Assembly: GCF_900167335.1 (NCBI RefSeq)
Contig: NZ_FUXI01000029.1
Span: forward strand, 1 to 34,100
Length of the DNA stretch: 34,100 nucleotides
Source: Pilibacter termitis
Lineage (GTDB): Bacteria > Bacillota > Bacilli > Lactobacillales > Streptococcaceae
Direction of reading: 5' to 3'
Each line of letters opens with the position of its first letter. Position 1 is the first letter of the stretch. A program made the position numbers and the translations under genes. Shown here piece after piece: positions 16,432 to 24,490 of the stretch. The notes beneath the pieces are model-generated. The model did not search any database. It was not told the origin of the DNA and was given only the letters and a program-made list of their open reading frames with translations.

Positions 16432-16678
16432 TCGTTCTCTCCATTTTCTTTTATTACTTAATGAAATTGTCATTTATTTTTATTTATATTTTCATTAAAC
16501 ACTCCTTACCTTATCATCTTTTATTTTTTCTTTCAACTACCGTTTAGTGTTTTTTCCTACACTTTAAGTAATTAAGATCGAAAATCAAGCTCATCTTTTT
16601 TTCATTAAATGAAAAAATATATCAGGAATCTTAATTTACACATGAACACTCGCCCTCTCAACAAAAAAATATAAATAC

Positions 16679-16708
16679 TTGGCAAACACTTCCCAATTAT
16701 GCTATTAT
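16679..16708 (+). promoter_or_regulatory. SRP RNA promoter
   Basis: -35 TTGGCA (16679-16684), 18 bases, then -10 TATTAT (16703-16708) with an upstream TG (16700-16701) making an extended -10. Confidence 0.6.
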
Positions 16709-16712
16709 ATTC

Positions 16713-16795
16713 AGGGGCAAGGTTCCACATATGAAGGGTGTCAGGTTCGGAAGAAAGCAGCACTAAGTATGCTGGGGCTTGTGCCTCTTTTTTTT
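16713..16795 (+). ncRNA. ffs: Signal recognition particle RNA, small bacterial type
   Basis: The conserved Ffh-binding hairpin GTGTCAGGTTCGGAAGAAAGCAGCAC is present (apex GGAA tetraloop, 16738-16763), preceded by the conserved GTTCCACATATGAAGG. The outer helix is AGGGGCAAG with CTTGTGCCTC, followed by a T9 terminator. With Ffh it targets nascent membrane and secreted proteins to the Sec translocon. The symmetric loop differs slightly from the common GTCCGGAAGGAAGC form, with compensating U and A. Confidence 0.95.
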
Positions 16796-16895
16796 GCCAA
16801 AATTTTCAAGAGCAAAATTCATGAGTTGTTCGAGGAGTTTAGTATAATAGAGGTTAGGTAACGTATCAGAAAATGAAAACCTAGAGGAGACAACG

Positions 16896-18623
16896 ATGAA
16901 AATCTTTCACGCACTAAAAGGGGATACTTGGGTATTGCCTTTTATGAAAAAATATAAAAAAATGTTGCTACTTGCTATTTTCCTTGGACTTTGCACATTT
17001 CTTTGTGGCGGAGCGTTGATGTTTACTTCGGGCTATTTAATCAGTCGTTCGGCTAGTTTGCCTGAAAATATTATTGTCATCTACGTCCCTGTCGTTCTCA
17101 CACGAGCTTTCGGGATTTTTCGCCCAGTTTTTCGCTATATAGAACGTTTGACCAGTCACAATTGGGTGCTGAAAATGACCAGTAGTTTGAGGGAAAAACT
17201 CTATATTACACTGGAAAAACAAACAACACTTGTCATGAACAAAATCAAACTCGGCGATATTTTAGGGATTTTAAGCGAAGATATTGCACATATTCAAAAC
17301 CTTTATTTACGAAGTATTTTCCCTGTACTGATTGCTTTCGCTCTTTCTCTAGTTGTTATTTTGGCTCTTGGTGTGTTTTCGATAGGGTTTGCTATACTTA
17401 TCGCTTTGTGGTTGTTAAGCGTAATGTTGCTCATTCCTTTTATCAGCCTACTGTTCAAAGGGGCAACGGAGGAAAAAATACGAAGTGAAAAATTAGCACT
17501 TTACAGTGAAATAACCGATTACGTCCTTGGGGTGAGTGATATTGTCTTTAGCGGTCGTGGCAAGGAATTTGCTTGGAAAATCGAGGAAAAACAGGAAAAT
17601 TTACGTGCTTTGCAGAAAAAAATTCACCAGCATAATCGAATCCGTAATCTTTTGCTGGAGCTATCTTTTGGGTGTTTGGCTGTTGTCCTACTTATCTGGA
17701 CGACACAGACATTTGGCGAAACTTCGCAATCTGCCAACTGGATTGCTGCATTTGTGTTAGCAGTTTTCCCTTTGATTGATGCATTTGCTCCATTAAGTGA
17801 GGCGATAAGTGAATCGCAAGTTCATGCAGAGTCAATTGTTCGCATGAACAATTTAGATGCACCTTTGAGTCAGCAGACAAACCAAAACGAGTTGCCGACT
17901 TCCTTTGAGATTCAATTACAGAACGCTCATTTTTCTTACGAGGACAAACTTATTTTTGAAAACTTAAACCTCACCGTTCCACAAGGGCAAATTCTGGCAC
18001 TTCTTGGAAAAAGCGGTGCTGGAAAGTCTACGCTTTTGAAAATTTTGCGTGGAGATGAGCAACTTTCCAGTGGCGAGGTGAGAATTGGCAACCAAAATAT
18101 TTTGACTCTAAGTGAAAAAATAGATAAGCTCATTGGCGTCATTGACCAGTCGCCCTATCTTTTTCATACGACCATTCGCAATAATTTACGGATTGCCAAT
18201 GAAAGTGCAACAGATGAGGAAATATGGGAAGTCTTGAAAAAAGTCGAATTATTTGATATGGTAAACTTGCTCCCAGAAAAATTGGATACACTTGTTGACG
18301 AGGCAGGACTTCGATTTTCTGGCGGAGAACGTCATCGCTTAGGTTTGGCACGTATTTTGCTCAAGGATACTCCGATTGTACTTTTAGATGAAATCACAAA
18401 CGGACTTGACCCGATTACCGAGCGAAAACTATTAAACGTACTCTTTCGAGAGCTAAGCGGGCGTACAATCCTCTGGGTGACACATCACTTGCTCGGAGTA
18501 GAAAAAGCAAATCGTGTGGTTTTCCTAGAAAACAAACAAATTCTAATGGATAACACACCAAAAAATTTAGAAAAAGAAAATTCACTTTATCAGGAATTAC
18601 TACTGCTTGATAGAGGAATTTAA
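16896..18623 (+). CDS. ABC exporter of the CydC (thiol reductant) type, orphan
   Basis: A protein of 575 residues fusing a six-helix membrane domain (about 20-310) to an ATPase domain. The N-terminal part with GALMFTSGYLISRSASLPENIIVIYVPVVLTRAFGIFRPVFRYIERLTSHNWVL is the CydC signature. Walker A GKSGAGKST lies near residue 374, the signature FSGGERHRLG near 475, and Walker B PIVLLDEITNGLD near 495. CydC pairs with CydD to export cysteine/glutathione or supply haem for cytochrome bd. No cydA, cydB or cydD is nearby, which is unusual. The start follows GAGGAG; a TATAAT lies at 16843. A DUF2969 gene follows by 14 bases. Confidence 0.88.
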   Translation: MKIFHALKGDTWVLPFMKKYKKMLLLAIFLGLCTFLCGGALMFTSGYLISRSASLPENIIVIYVPVVLTRAFGIFRPVFRYIERLTSHNWVLKMTSSLREKLYITLEKQTTLVMNKIKLGDILGILSEDIAHIQNLYLRSIFPVLIAFALSLVVILALGVFSIGFAILIALWLLSVMLLIPFISLLFKGATEEKIRSEKLALYSEITDYVLGVSDIVFSGRGKEFAWKIEEKQENLRALQKKIHQHNRIRNLLLELSFGCLAVVLLIWTTQTFGETSQSANWIAAFVLAVFPLIDAFAPLSEAISESQVHAESIVRMNNLDAPLSQQTNQNELPTSFEIQLQNAHFSYEDKLIFENLNLTVPQGQILALLGKSGAGKSTLLKILRGDEQLSSGEVRIGNQNILTLSEKIDKLIGVIDQSPYLFHTTIRNNLRIANESATDEEIWEVLKKVELFDMVNLLPEKLDTLVDEAGLRFSGGERHRLGLARILLKDTPIVLLDEITNGLDPITERKLLNVLFRELSGRTILWVTHHLLGVEKANRVVFLENKQILMDNTPKNLEKENSLYQELLLLDRGI

Positions 18624-18637
18624 GAAAGAGGCTGGAT

Positions 18638-18871
18638 ATGAGTAAAAAGAATAAAGATATTGAAGTAACAGTTGAGGAAGTCAAACGTCCTTCTGGCAAT
18701 GCACACATTAACGTTCAACGTCTTTCGATTGGAAAAGTAGAGCTTGGGTTTCTCATTCCAGACGGAAATAAATTTTCTGTCGAAAAAAATGGAAAACTCC
18801 TCGCCACCGTCAACAATGAGGCACAAGGGTATGAGTTGTTGATTTCTGATTATAACTTGAATAGTTTGTAA
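18638..18871 (+). CDS. DUF2969 family small protein
   Basis: 77 residues, soluble, starting MSKKNKDIEVTVEEVK, with GYELLISDYNLNSL at the end. It fits the DUF2969 family of Lactobacillales, whose function is unknown. It lies 14 bases after the CydC-type gene with a weak ribosome binding site (AAGAGG) and is followed by a terminator, so the two probably share a transcript. No catalytic motif is evident. Confidence 0.75.
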   Translation: MSKKNKDIEVTVEEVKRPSGNAHINVQRLSIGKVELGFLIPDGNKFSVEKNGKLLATVNNEAQGYELLISDYNLNSL

Positions 18872-18874
18872 AAA

Positions 18875-18908
18875 AAACGAGGCTAGAAAATTTCTAGTCT
18901 CGGTTTTC
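18875..18908 (+). terminator. Terminator after DUF2969
   Basis: AAACGAGGCTAGAAA pairs with TTTCTAGTCTCGGTTTT. The first R1 repeat of a three-unit array starts immediately after. Confidence 0.85.
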
Positions 18909-18910
18909 TT

Positions 18911-19280
18911 TGTCTAGCTGCGAAGGGCTGAAGTCTGGCAACTGTTCGCAGTGTCGATCGCAACTGACGTTGCGATTAAATAAACGACACGGCTCACTGT
19001 TGCAAACTTCAAAACGCCCCGCTCCGCTTTTCTGTGTCTAGCTGCGAAGGGCTGAAGTCTGGTGGATGTTCGCAGTGCCGCTTGAAACTTCGTTTCAAGC
19101 AAGTAAACGGCACGGCTCACTTCCACAGACTTCAAAACGCCCTTCTCCGCTTTTCTGTGTCTAGCTGCGAGGGGCTGAAGTTTGGCAACTGTTCGCAGTG
19201 TCGATCGCAACTGACGTTGCGATTAAATAAACGACACGGCTCACTGTTGCAAACTTCAAAACGCCCCTCTCCGCTTTTCT
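18911..19280 (-). repeat. R1 array of three head-to-tail units
   Basis: Units begin (TGTCTAG) at 18911, 19035 and 19158, a period of 123-124. Units 1 and 3 are almost identical, sharing the apex TCGCAACTGACGTTGCGA. Unit 2 differs (TTGAAACTTCGTTTCAA, middle stem TGCCG/CGGCA), giving an A-B-A pattern. The last bases (TTTTCTTA) reach into the stop codon of the next minus-strand gene. This array is at the junction of two converging genes rather than in a leader. Confidence 0.88.
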
Positions 19281-19972
19281 TACCAATCTAAATTTGTTTT
19301 TTCGTTAGTTATTATTTCTTTTTTCACCACGTTGGCTTCTAGCAAGTGTTTGACTGAGTTTGAGACAAAAGTTAATGCACCTTCAAGGTTTCCGTTGTCA
19401 ATATCTTCAAAAATAAAAATTGCTTTTTTGGTTGCAGAATCAATTTTCGTTTTGTCGCTTTCTCGATAATTGAAATTTCTGCACACAATCATATTGCCAC
19501 TTTTATAGACAATTTCTTCTTCATTCGGATGTTCCATTTCCGTTTGCCCGAGCAAAATAAATTCTTCCTCTCCTGTCGCAAACGTTAACTCCAAATCACT
19601 TGGCATTTTCGATAAATCCTCACTACCACACGGAAGTTCAAACTTGAGCGAGGCAAGATTATACAAATCAACAAGCGGGGAAATTCGGTACAATTCATTG
19701 CCGTTTTTCACCCGTTTTATCAACGCCTCAACAGATGAACGAGCTTTCTTCTCTCCAAAACTCTTGTAAATTTTACGCCATTTGGCAATCCGCGGTTCAT
19801 CCGCGAGATTCATCATTCCATATTTCTCCATGATTGCTTGCGTGATTTCGCCATACTCTTGCTTGAAAAAATCATCAATATTTTTTGTGTTGTCAATATT
19901 TTCAAGAATTAGCACCCCAATTTGAAGTTCTGGAATACGCTCAAAAATTCTCTTATCTACTCTAAATTCCAT
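19280..19972 (-). CDS. B3/B4 tRNA-binding domain protein
   Basis: A soluble protein of 230 residues matching the stand-alone B3/B4 domain found in the beta subunit of phenylalanyl-tRNA synthetase. Recognisable elements are FGEKKARSSVEALIKRVKNG, PLVDLYNLASLKFELPCGSEDL and the late ATKKAIFIFEDID. Such proteins may act in trans on mischarged tRNA or on nucleotide-like ligands; the actual role is unknown. The start at 19972 follows GGAGGGG; an upstream TTG/ATG would add a tail that overlaps this site. The gene is solitary. Confidence 0.82.
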   Translation of the reverse strand: MEFRVDKRIFERIPELQIGVLILENIDNTKNIDDFFKQEYGEITQAIMEKYGMMNLADEPRIAKWRKIYKSFGEKKARSSVEALIKRVKNGNELYRISPLVDLYNLASLKFELPCGSEDLSKMPSDLELTFATGEEEFILLGQTEMEHPNEEEIVYKSGNMIVCRNFNYRESDKTKIDSATKKAIFIFEDIDNGNLEGALTFVSNSVKHLLEANVVKKEIITNEKTNLDW

Positions 19973-20135
19973 GTGTCCCCTCCAATTTTCAAAAAAACAT
20001 AGCAGTTCAACCATTTGTTATCGTCATTCTACATCACCACCATATAAATAGCAACAAGCAAACCTCTCATTTCAATAGCCGCAACTTTCATTGTCTTCTG
20101 TGGAAAGTTGTTCATTTTTTTACTAAAAATTATCA

Positions 20136-20163
20136 TTGAACTTCTTGAAAAAATATGTATAAT
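20136..20163 (+). promoter_or_regulatory. Promoter of a candidate small RNA
   Basis: -35 TTGAAC (20136-20141), 16 bases, -10 TATAAT (20158-20163). Predicted start is near 20170. Confidence 0.6.
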
Positions 20164-20168
20164 AGAGA

Positions 20169-20278
20169 GTGTAAACAGGTGCTGCTAACACCTTTGCGTT
20201 TACGGCTATCGTTTTTCGATTAGCTAGGATTTAAAGGGTTAACGTCGTTTCCTTTTTGGAGGAAAACGGCGTTTTTTG
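20169..20278 (+). ncRNA. Candidate small RNA of about 110 nt with three hairpins
   Basis: Between a good promoter and a strong intrinsic terminator lie three stems. The first is GTAAAC/GTTTAC enclosing GGTG/CACC; the second is GCTATCG/CGATTAGC; the third, the terminator, is CGTCGTTTCC against GGAAAACGGCG followed by six T (20249-20278). No start codon with a ribosome binding site lies inside. The shape suits an independent small RNA or a terminated leader that has lost its gene, since the next gene downstream is a tRNA 400 bases away. It was not assigned to any known riboswitch or sRNA class. Confidence 0.5.
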
Positions 20279-20280
20279 TG

Positions 20281-20640
20281 GTTGTAATTTTGCCGACTTG
20301 CTAGGAAGTCAAAATATGCTTTTACACATTGCAACACTCCAGCAACTAAGGCAAGAATTGACACCAAAAGAACGGTATCTACATTCACGCAAGCAACACC
20401 TCGCAATCACTAGTGAGATAAGTAAACAAGTTTACTTTCAGTCGATTTAAAGTCGTCAAAGAAACTGCTCACCTAACTTCTACTTGATAGCTGTTACTCT
20501 CTATTATTAATATACGCAATTTTTTCGTGATTTGGATAAGTTTTTTCATTAATTTCAATTAAAACTGAATAAAAAATGTAGTGTATTTATCATTATTTTT
20601 TACAGTGAAGAAAAAAATATAAAATATAACATATGTTTTT
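20281..20640. other. Intergenic stretch downstream of the candidate small RNA
   Basis: No supported gene. A perfect short palindrome AAGTAAAC-AA-GTTTACTT lies near 20424-20441; the second half is AT-rich. Confidence 0.4.
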
Positions 20641-20641
20641 C

Positions 20642-20670
20642 TTGATTTTTTTCTTAGGTAACGTTAGAAT
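20642..20670 (+). promoter_or_regulatory. Promoter of the tRNA-Tyr/tRNA-Gln unit
   Basis: -35 TTGATT (20642-20647), 17 bases, -10 TAGAAT (20665-20670), 18 bases before tRNA-Tyr. Confidence 0.5.
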
Positions 20671-20688
20671 GTTAAATGTTGGTGCTAC

Positions 20689-20769
20689 GGAAGGGTAGCG
20701 AAGAGGCTAAACGCGGCGGACTGTAAATCCGCTCCTTCGGGTTCGGGGGTTCGAATCCCTCCCCTTCCA
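20689..20769 (+). tRNA. tRNA-Tyr (GTA)
   Basis: 81 nt, class II with a long variable arm (CTCCTTCGGGTTC). Acceptor GGAAGGG pairs with CCCTTCC. Anticodon GTA is at 20723-20725. The T-loop TTCGAAT is intact; CCA is not encoded. Confidence 0.97.
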
Positions 20770-20863
20770 TTACTTCTATCTCCATAGAAGTTTCTCCCTT
20801 ATTCTGTTTATTACAGAATATATTCATTTTGAGGCGGAGTTCCCCCTTCGCCTCATCTCCCCT

Positions 20864-20935
20864 TGGGGTATAGCCAAGCGGTAAGGCAAGGGACTTTGAC
20901 TCCCTCATGCGTTGGTTCGAATCCAGCTACCCCAG
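20864..20935 (+). tRNA. tRNA-Gln (TTG)
   Basis: 72 nt. Acceptor TGGGGTA pairs with TACCCCA; the anticodon loop CTTTGAC carries TTG at 20896-20898. It lies 94 bases after tRNA-Tyr, and the spacer contains small hairpins that may guide processing. Confidence 0.97.
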
Positions 20936-21116
20936 TTTACTTGAACAACTTTTTTCATATCTTTCCTCTAAGACTGAATTATTTCAGTCTTTCTTTTGTT
21001 TAAGGACACTTTTAACCAGAAAACTTGAATTGTAAAAATGCTATCTTTTTTGAAATTTGTATATTATAATAAAGTAGCTATATTTAATTTTTTTAACAAA
21101 AATGGAGGATTTCAAA

Positions 21117-21575
21117 TTGAAAAAAATTTATTCAGTAATTTTCACTCTGGCTCTTAGCTTGATTGTCTTGGTAGGCTGTGGCGAAGAAAAGGGGCAAAAA
21201 ACGTTTACCCAAGAAAAAAATGGTGTCTCATTGTCTGTGACCTATTACTATACTGGCGACAATGTAACCAAGCAAACAACGAAAAGCTCCATGCCTTATA
21301 GTTCGCTAAATGCGAAAACAAAAGAAGAGGCTAAAAAGATTGCAGACCCTCTTAGCGAACAATATCAAGGTGTAAAAGGGCTAAGTGAAAAACTTTCTTA
21401 CGGGAAAGATACTCTTACCGAAACAATCGAAGTCGATTATACAAAAGTTGATTTTGACGAATTAAGTAAAATTCCGAGCATGATTTTGGATGAAAATGTC
21501 AAGAAAACGAAAAAAATCAGCATGAAGAAATCAGAAGAATTGCTCGAAAAACAAGGTTTTAAAGAAAAGAAATAA
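21117..21575 (+). CDS. DUF1307 (YehR-like) lipoprotein
   Basis: A surface lipoprotein of 152 residues. The signal peptide KKIYSVIFTLALSLIVLVGC ends in a lipobox (LVGC), so Cys is lipidated and the protein is anchored in the membrane. The body matches the YehR/DUF1307 family: paired strands starting at KTFTQEKNGVSLSVTYYYTGD and a central YSSLNAKTKEEAKKIADPLSEQYQGVKGL. The function is unknown. The start is taken as TTG at 21117 because TGGAGG ends nine bases upstream; the ATG at 21102 overlaps that site. A TATAAT at 21065 is a likely -10. Confidence 0.85.
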   Translation: MKKIYSVIFTLALSLIVLVGCGEEKGQKTFTQEKNGVSLSVTYYYTGDNVTKQTTKSSMPYSSLNAKTKEEAKKIADPLSEQYQGVKGLSEKLSYGKDTLTETIEVDYTKVDFDELSKIPSMILDENVKKTKKISMKKSEELLEKQGFKEKK

Positions 21576-21584
21576 AAACAAAAT

Positions 21585-21630
21585 GCCTGAAATAAACCTC
21601 TACGTGAGAGATTTATTTCAGGCTCTTTTT
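21585..21630. terminator. Bidirectional terminator between DUF1307 and ychF
   Basis: GCCTGAAATAAA pairs with TTTATTTCAGGC, with an inner CTC/GAG stem, followed by CTCTTTTTT on plus. Confidence 0.85.
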
Positions 21631-22748
21631 TACACGTTAAAGCGAAATTCCATAATATCGCCATCTTGCACGACATATTCTTTTCCTTCAAGGCGAACAC
21701 GTCCTGCCTCTTTTGCAGCGTTGTGACTACCGTATTTATCCAAATCATCAAAACTAATCGTTTCCGCACGGATAAAACCACGCTCAAAGTCTGTATGGAT
21801 AATACCTGCACATTCTGGGGCTTTCATGCCTTTTTTGAATGTCCACGCACGCACTTCTTTTTCACCAGCTGTAAAGTAAGTACCAAGACCTAACAAGTGA
21901 TATGCCTCTTTAATCAAAACGTCTAGCCCACTTTCTTCCAGACCAATCGCCTCAAGAAATTCTTGTTTTTCTTCATCACTGTCCAATTCAGCAATTTCTT
22001 CTTCCACACGTGCAGAAATCACCACGACATCAGCATTTTCCGTTTCAGCAAATGCACGAATTTGTTTCACGTACTCGATATTTTCAGCATCTGCTACTTC
22101 GTCCTCGCTAACGTTCGCAACATACAAAACAGGTTTTGTAGTGAGCAAGAATAAACGTTTGACAATCGGAAGTTCATCTTTGGTAAATTCAATTGTTCTA
22201 GCACTTTTTCCTTCTTCTAATACTGGTTTAATTTTTTGTAAAATCGCAAATTCTGCTACGGCATCCTTGTCTTTTGTTGTGCGTGCTTGTTTTTCCACAC
22301 GTGCATAGCGTTTATTGACCGACTCCAAATCGGCTAAAATCAACTCAAGATTGATTGTTTCAATATCTGCCATTGGGTCAACAAACGCATCTTCACGATT
22401 ATTTTCACGCATTACATTTTCATCGTCAAAAGCACGTACCACGTGAACAATCGCATCTACCTCACGAATATTGGCAAGAAATTTATTCCCTAACCCCTCA
22501 CCTTTGCTGGCACCTTTCACGATTCCTGCAATGTCGGTAAATTCAAATGTCGTAGGCACTGTTTTTTTCGGTTGAATCAGCTGAGTAATGCGGTTCAATC
22601 GCCAATCTGGTACTTCTACCATGCCAACATTTGGGTCAATTGTTGCAAAAGGATAGTTTGCAGCCTCTGCTCCTGCTTGTGTAATTGCGTTAAAAAGTGT
22701 AGACTTCCCTACATTTGGAAGTCCTACGATTCCTGCGGTTAATGCCAT
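21630..22748 (-). CDS. ychF: Redox-regulated P-loop ATPase YchF (Obg family)
   Basis: 372 residues. G1 is [15 protein letters not shown] at residues 7-21, G3 is DIAG near 69, followed by [25 protein letters not shown]. The C-terminal TGS-like domain includes [15 protein letters not shown] and [29 protein letters not shown]. Obg-family YchF prefers ATP over GTP and binds ribosomes and stress factors. The ribosome binding site AAAGGAG lies directly at the CTAGACAAA end of an R1 repeat, so the repeat forms its leader. The gene follows DUF951 on the same strand as in related genomes, but with an R1 array in between. Confidence 0.97.
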   Translation of the reverse strand: MALTAGIVGLPNVGKSTLFNAITQAGAEAANYPFATIDPNVGMVEVPDWRLNRITQLIQPKKTVPTTFEFTDIAGIVKGASKGEGLGNKFLANIREVDAIVHVVRAFDDENVMRENNREDAFVDPMADIETINLELILADLESVNKRYARVEKQARTTKDKDAVAEFAILQKIKPVLEEGKSARTIEFTKDELPIVKRLFLLTTKPVLYVANVSEDEVADAENIEYVKQIRAFAETENADVVVISARVEEEIAELDSDEEKQEFLEAIGLEESGLDVLIKEAYHLLGLGTYFTAGEKEVRAWTFKKGMKAPECAGIIHTDFERGFIRAETISFDDLDKYGSHNAAKEAGRVRLEGKEYVVQDGDIMEFRFNV

Positions 22749-22763
22749 TGTTTTTATCTCCTT

Positions 22764-23022
22764 TGTCTAGCTATGAGGGGCTGGAGTTGGGCGACTGCTC
22801 ACAATGTCGCTCGAAACTGACGTTTCGAATAAATAAACGACATGGTTCGCTGTCGCAAACTCCAAAACGCCCCGCTCGCTTTTCTTTGTCTAGCTACGAG
22901 GGGCTGAAGTCTGGCAACTGTTCGTTGTGTCGCTCGAAACTGTGTTTCGAGCAAGTAAACGACACAGCTCACTGTTGCAGACTTCAAAACGCCCCGCTCG
23001 CTTTTCTTTGTCTAGCTACGAG
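22764..23022 (-). repeat. R1 array: two full units and one truncated start
   Basis: Units begin at 22764 and 22887. A third begins at 23009 but keeps only about 14 bases of the CTAGACAAA end before unique sequence. Apices are CGAAACTGACGTTTCG and CTCGAAACTGTGTTTCGAG. The array separates ychF from the upstream DUF951 gene. Confidence 0.88.
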
Positions 23023-23215
23023 TTCTTCAAGATATATTTCGTAACTTTTTTCCTATTGTTTTGTACTTATTAGTACACCAAAAGACTTTGCTTAACGCTT
23101 TATCTCTTTCTACTTACTTTTTTACACTCCATTTTTTATGCTCACACTCACGAGCCACTTTTTTTGATTTGTTTGTATATTTTTTGAAAAAGTAAGTTAT
23201 GCTTATTAATGTTCT

Positions 23216-23272
23216 AATAGCGAGGCACCATTACCCTTTTCTTTTACCCCATCTCTTTCGTGCCTCGCTATT
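23216..23272. other. Long-loop inverted repeat at the 3' end of the DUF951 gene
   Basis: AATAGCGAGGCAC and GTGCCTCGCTATT form a 13-bp stem with a loop of about 31 bases. The right arm abuts the DUF951 stop. It could terminate transcription or protect the 3' end. Confidence 0.6.
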
Positions 23273-23566
23273 TTATTCACGATATTCTAAAAAGTTTTTT
23301 CTTGAAGTATCATTAATCGCCTCTTTTTTCTTTAATATTGCCTCTTTTTCTGATTCCTCGGCGTGCGTTAAGACACGTTTTAATCGTTTGTTGAAATCCA
23401 CACGTTTCATCATAACCAAGCGATTGCAGTTTGTGCATTCAATTTTTATATCTGCTCCTAAGCGAACGATTTTCCACGCATTCGCCTTTTTACCGTTTGG
23501 CAATGTGCAAGCATGAGGCTTTTTCATTTCTACTATATCACCTAAACCATAAGCCTTATCTTTCAT
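23273..23566 (-). CDS. DUF951 family protein
   Basis: 97 residues. The core GDIVEMKKPHACTLPNGKKANAWKIVRLGADIKIECTNCNRLVMMKRVDFNKRLKRVL is a textbook DUF951 sequence, with Cys-x2-Cys and an upstream HxC that may bind a metal. A charged C-terminal tail follows. The function is unknown. In streptococci and enterococci this gene lies between parB/dnaN and ychF near oriC, as in the order here. The start follows AAAGGAG. Confidence 0.88.
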   Translation of the reverse strand: MKDKAYGLGDIVEMKKPHACTLPNGKKANAWKIVRLGADIKIECTNCNRLVMMKRVDFNKRLKRVLTHAEESEKEAILKKKEAINDTSRKNFLEYRE

Positions 23567-23644
23567 ATCCTGCTCCTTTCTGCAAATGTCAAAACAAGGT
23601 AATTATAGCACAAAATCCTATTTTTTTCTTTCCAAAAAGACAGA

Positions 23645-23679
23645 CAAAAACGGCTTAGTTATTCACCAAACCGTTTTTG
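23645..23679 (-). terminator. azoR terminator
   Basis: On minus CAAAAACGGTTTGG.. pairs with CCGTTTTTG; the stem lies just beyond the azoR stop. Confidence 0.7.
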
Positions 23680-23691
23680 TGCTTATTCCAT

Positions 23692-24297
23692 TTAAAACTT
23701 TTGTGCAATATCTGAGATTTTTTCCAATGAATTGTTCAAAATTTCCTCTGATTTGCTTGGTTCGTAGGCGTGCCCTTCAATATAGACAGACTCCACATCG
23801 TTTACTCCGATAAAATTGAAAACTCCTCGCAAATACTGTGAACCGTAATCACTGCCGTTATAAACACCGCCATTTGCTTGAATATGCAAGACTTTTTTTC
23901 CTTTGACTAAACCAACAGAACCCTCAGCTGTATAGCGGAACGTTTTTCCTGCAACATTAATCGTATCCACCCACGCTTTTAATCTCGTTGGAAAATGAAG
24001 ATTCCACAACGGATTGGCAATCACGACTTTGTCGCTTTCCAAAAACAAATCGGTCAATTCATTAAAGCGTGTCATTTTTTCTTGTTGTGTTTTTGTAAGA
24101 GATGAAAATTCAGCCCCTGTTGCACGTGCTAAATCTTCGTCAATCTCAGGAACATCGTCCTTGAACACATCAAGTGTCACCACTTCATCTTGTGGATTGT
24201 GTGCTTTATACACTTCCACAAATTTATCCAAGCCCTTTAATGAAAAAGACTCCTCACTTGTCAAGGGATGTCCCTTTACTACTAATAATTTTGCCAT
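23692..24297 (-). CDS. azoR: FMN-dependent NADH-azoreductase
   Basis: A flavodoxin-fold enzyme of 201 residues that reduces quinones and azo compounds using NADH and bound FMN. Visible family marks are MAKLLVVKGHPLTSEESFSLK at the N-terminus (phosphate loop), NPLWNLHFPTRLKAWVDTINVAGKTFRYTAEGSVGLVKGKKVLHIQANGGVY (FMN-binding), and GSQYLRGVFNFIGVNDVESVYIEGH. The length is as expected. The start follows AGGGGG. The promoter carries an inverted-repeat operator, fitting control by a quinone- or electrophile-sensing repressor. Confidence 0.93.
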   Translation of the reverse strand: MAKLLVVKGHPLTSEESFSLKGLDKFVEVYKAHNPQDEVVTLDVFKDDVPEIDEDLARATGAEFSSLTKTQQEKMTRFNELTDLFLESDKVVIANPLWNLHFPTRLKAWVDTINVAGKTFRYTAEGSVGLVKGKKVLHIQANGGVYNGSDYGSQYLRGVFNFIGVNDVESVYIEGHAYEPSKSEEILNNSLEKISDIAQKF

Positions 24298-24346
24298 TTA
24301 AAATTCCCCCTATATTTTTTTCACACCAGAAATCTGATGTAATGCT

Positions 24347-24398
24347 ATGATACTAATAAAAGAACTTACTTTCAATTTTTTTGCTTACAAAATGTAAG
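24347..24398 (-). promoter_or_regulatory. azoR promoter with inverted-repeat operator
   Basis: On the minus strand -35 TTGAAA (24370-24375), 17 bases, -10 TATCAT (24347-24352). Just upstream is a perfect inverted repeat CTTACA-AAA-TGTAAG (24384-24398), and a further half-site ACTTAC overlaps the spacer. HxlR/YodB- or MarR-type repressors control azoreductases in other Firmicutes; no such regulator gene is in the window. Confidence 0.6.
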
Positions 24399-24480
24399 TG
24401 AAAAAATTGATTAAGGGTACCTATAAAGGAATGATAAAAAAATAATCAACAGATTCCTCCCTTTTTCACTTAAAATACGT

Positions 24481-24486
24481 TATACT
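24481..24486 (+). promoter_or_regulatory. -10 box upstream of an R1 array
   Basis: TATACT at 24481-24486 lies immediately before four R1 units and 520 bases before the DUF1129 gene. The -35 region is weak. If active, the R1 array is transcribed as the gene's leader. Confidence 0.4.
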
Positions 24487-24490
24487 AATA

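Noticed and set aside
20256-20450. A 64-codon frame from a TTG in the sRNA terminator
   Set aside because: The start lies inside the terminator stem, the ribosome binding site is improperly placed and no family resemblance is seen.
18914-23044. Open frames of 60-110 codons inside R1 arrays (for example 18914-19210, 19034-19291, 22715-23044)
   Set aside because: They repeat with the R1 unit, have no initiation signals, and exist because the units lack stops in some frames.
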